A DNA stretch of 7,341 nt from JANPII01 sp031424915. GTDB taxonomy: Bacteria > Pseudomonadota > Alphaproteobacteria > Rickettsiales > Midichloriaceae. The position numbers and the translations under genes are program-made. Below are positions 5,991 to 7,341 of the stretch, piece by piece (the first letter of the stretch is position 1; each line of letters begins with the position of its first letter). The DNA lies in the NCBI GenBank assembly GCA_031424915.1, contig JANPII010000017.1, forward strand, positions 1 through 7,341. Direction: 5' to 3'. Below the pieces are notes generated by a model. The model did not search any database. It was not told the DNA's origin and saw only the letters and a program-made list of their open reading frames with translations.

Positions 5991-7341
5991 ATGCTAGAAT
6001 CTTTTAAGAGCGGTAATGCAGATAACGATGAGGGTTCTGATGTCACAACATCATATGATTCTGAAAATGATGTGAGTTATGTCTCTTTTGAGAGTGACGA
6101 AGATTATGAAAATGAGGATAATGATGGCATAAAGATAGACTTTGAGCCAGTATTAAAAAAATGGTTGGAAACTGAGGACATGCCAAAAGACGAGCCTCAA
6201 AAGTGGCTGCCCCAGCTTATTGCCACCTCAATAAAGGGCGGCCATCAAAAGTTACAGCAATGGCTTCATTGGGAATATTCAGCAGAATGTAATCAAATAG
6301 ACCACCCTCAGATTGTGCATGAATTAACTAAATGCCTTACTGGATTACAGCTTAATTGCCAAACGCAGTTAGAAATCCTTGAGAAATATATTAATCATAT
6401 ACCAATAACTGATGATGGAGTGCGAGATAGCTTGTTAAGCAGCGCAATAAGCCTTGGATTACCTAATATAGTACATAATCTGCTCCACCCCTCACAGGAT
6501 TCGCAAAAGCAAGTTGAGTTTGATGGTGCAGCATCAGGCTCTCATTTAAATAACTGCCTCGATATTCTTCTTGGCACCCTCCCGAAAGAGAATAAAGAAG
6601 CTTATGAGCAACATGCACAAGATGGCAAATTAATAGATTTACAGAACCGTATTGCGCAATCTTTATTGCATCTAGCCCAAGCGCCTGGTTTAAGTCTAAC
6701 CAAAGCCCAGCAACGCGGTGGAGACGAAGCCAATGCATCTGTGGTATTTAAAATATATACGCTACTCTATGCGCACAAAGGTCTGCAGGATGAGACAAAA
6801 GCTACATTAAAAAAAGCATTACATGCACTTTTGCCTAAAGACTACTTTTATAAATACACCCCACCTATTGAAACAAGCAAGAAACCTAGCCCAAAAGACA
6901 AGGCAATAACATATCACGGTAATACCCTAATGTTTGCTGCCCTGCAGGGCAATAGGGAAATATTTGAGGAATTAGAAGCTTCTGCCTGTGAGGAACAAAT
7001 ATTTAAAATAGCCCCCTCCTCTGGGCAGGAAACCTCTTATAACCCCCTTATTGCTGCTTGTAGCACAGAACATAGCAAAATTGCACAACATATTTTAGAT
7101 AAGTGGAAACCTACAGGATCGAAGATTAATTTGCAGGATAGCAGTGGGCGTAGTGCGCTGTGGTATTCATATGCCAGCGGTGATCAGAAATTGATTAATG
7201 CACTAACTCATCGAGGTGCTACATGCCAAGATGAGCAGAGCAAAACTAAGGGCTATAATATGCTGATGGCTGCATGCTATTCGACAAATCTGGAACGGGA
7301 TAATATTTTATCTCAACGATGGCATTCATTCGAGTTCGCAT
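5991..7341 (+). CDS. Ankyrin-repeat protein with acidic N-terminal tail, 3' partial
   Basis: The frame runs from ATG 5991 (Shine-Dalgarno AGGGAG four bases upstream) through 450 codons and is still open at the window end. Residues 9-46 are a low-complexity segment with 15 Asp/Glu in 38 and no Lys or Arg. Residues ~50-300 are mostly helical-looking and Gln/Leu-rich with one degenerate repeat-like stretch, LLSSAISLGLPNIVHNLL (148-165). Clearer ankyrin-type units follow: GNTLMFAALQGNREIFEEL from 310, NPLIAAC from 351, SGRSALWYSYASGDQKLINAL from 385, and GYNMLMAAC from 421. All diverge from the TPLHxA consensus. Ankyrin repeats bind proteins, and in intracellular bacteria many such proteins are secreted into the host. 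No signal peptide or membrane segment is seen, and a C-terminal secretion signal would lie outside the window. Effector status is inference; the partner and full length are unknown. Confidence 0.8.
   Translation, partial: MLESFKSGNADNDEGSDVTTSYDSENDVSYVSFESDEDYENEDNDGIKIDFEPVLKKWLETEDMPKDEPQKWLPQLIATSIKGGHQKLQQWLHWEYSAECNQIDHPQIVHELTKCLTGLQLNCQTQLEILEKYINHIPITDDGVRDSLLSSAISLGLPNIVHNLLHPSQDSQKQVEFDGAASGSHLNNCLDILLGTLPKENKEAYEQHAQDGKLIDLQNRIAQSLLHLAQAPGLSLTKAQQRGGDEANASVVFKIYTLLYAHKGLQDETKATLKKALHALLPKDYFYKYTPPIETSKKPSPKDKAITYHGNTLMFAALQGNREIFEELEASACEEQIFKIAPSSGQETSYNPLIAACSTEHSKIAQHILDKWKPTGSKINLQDSSGRSALWYSYASGDQKLINALTHRGATCQDEQSKTKGYNMLMAACYSTNLERDNILSQRWHSFEFA

Noticed and set aside
6463..6738. 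Minus-strand frame of 91 codons
   Set aside because: Lies within the ankyrin gene, whose + frame is longer, has a strong start signal and shows repeat motifs.

Overview
The window looks like part of the chromosome of an AT-rich, probably host-associated alphaproteobacterium, most likely of a Rickettsiales or Holosporales type. This is inferred from four things: low GC, an ankyrin-repeat protein with an acidic leader, a BacA/SbmA-type ABC exporter-fold transporter, and a short palindromic element with 20-bp arms lodged between genes. No rRNA or other phylogenetic marker is present, so the assignment is tentative.

All five genes are on the + strand. (1) Positions 2-364 hold the 3' part of an IscA-type iron-sulfur carrier. 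After a 19-base gap comes (2) a class I SAM-dependent O-methyltransferase (384-977); these two probably share a transcript. (3) An intergenic region (978-1208) holds a GC-rich, foldable stretch, an AT-rich perfect inverted repeat and a good sigma-70-like promoter. These precede (4) a 904-residue fusion (1209-3923): an SLC5 sodium:solute symporter core, a second multi-spanning module resembling the CqsS-type sensor membrane domain, and a C-terminal GGDEF diguanylate cyclase with intact active site and inhibitory site. (5) A 165-base gap leads to a complete ABC transporter of the SbmA/BacA (YddA-like) family (4089-5783), with permease and ATPase in one chain. (6) Its stop codon touches a 104-bp palindromic element (5783-5886). 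(7) A second promoter region and a strong Shine-Dalgarno precede an ankyrin-repeat protein (5991 onward) whose frame is still open at the window end.

Functionally, the central genes read as envelope sensing and transport. The fusion could couple binding or transport of a small solute to c-di-GMP synthesis, and the ABC protein probably imports peptides or a cobalamin-like compound. The ankyrin protein is a candidate host-interaction factor. No direct link between these genes is visible beyond co-orientation, and each of the last three seems to have its own upstream region. The most unusual single item is the SLC5-membrane-sensor-GGDEF fusion. The most notable non-coding structures are the palindromic element and the structured intergenic stretch upstream of the fusion gene.
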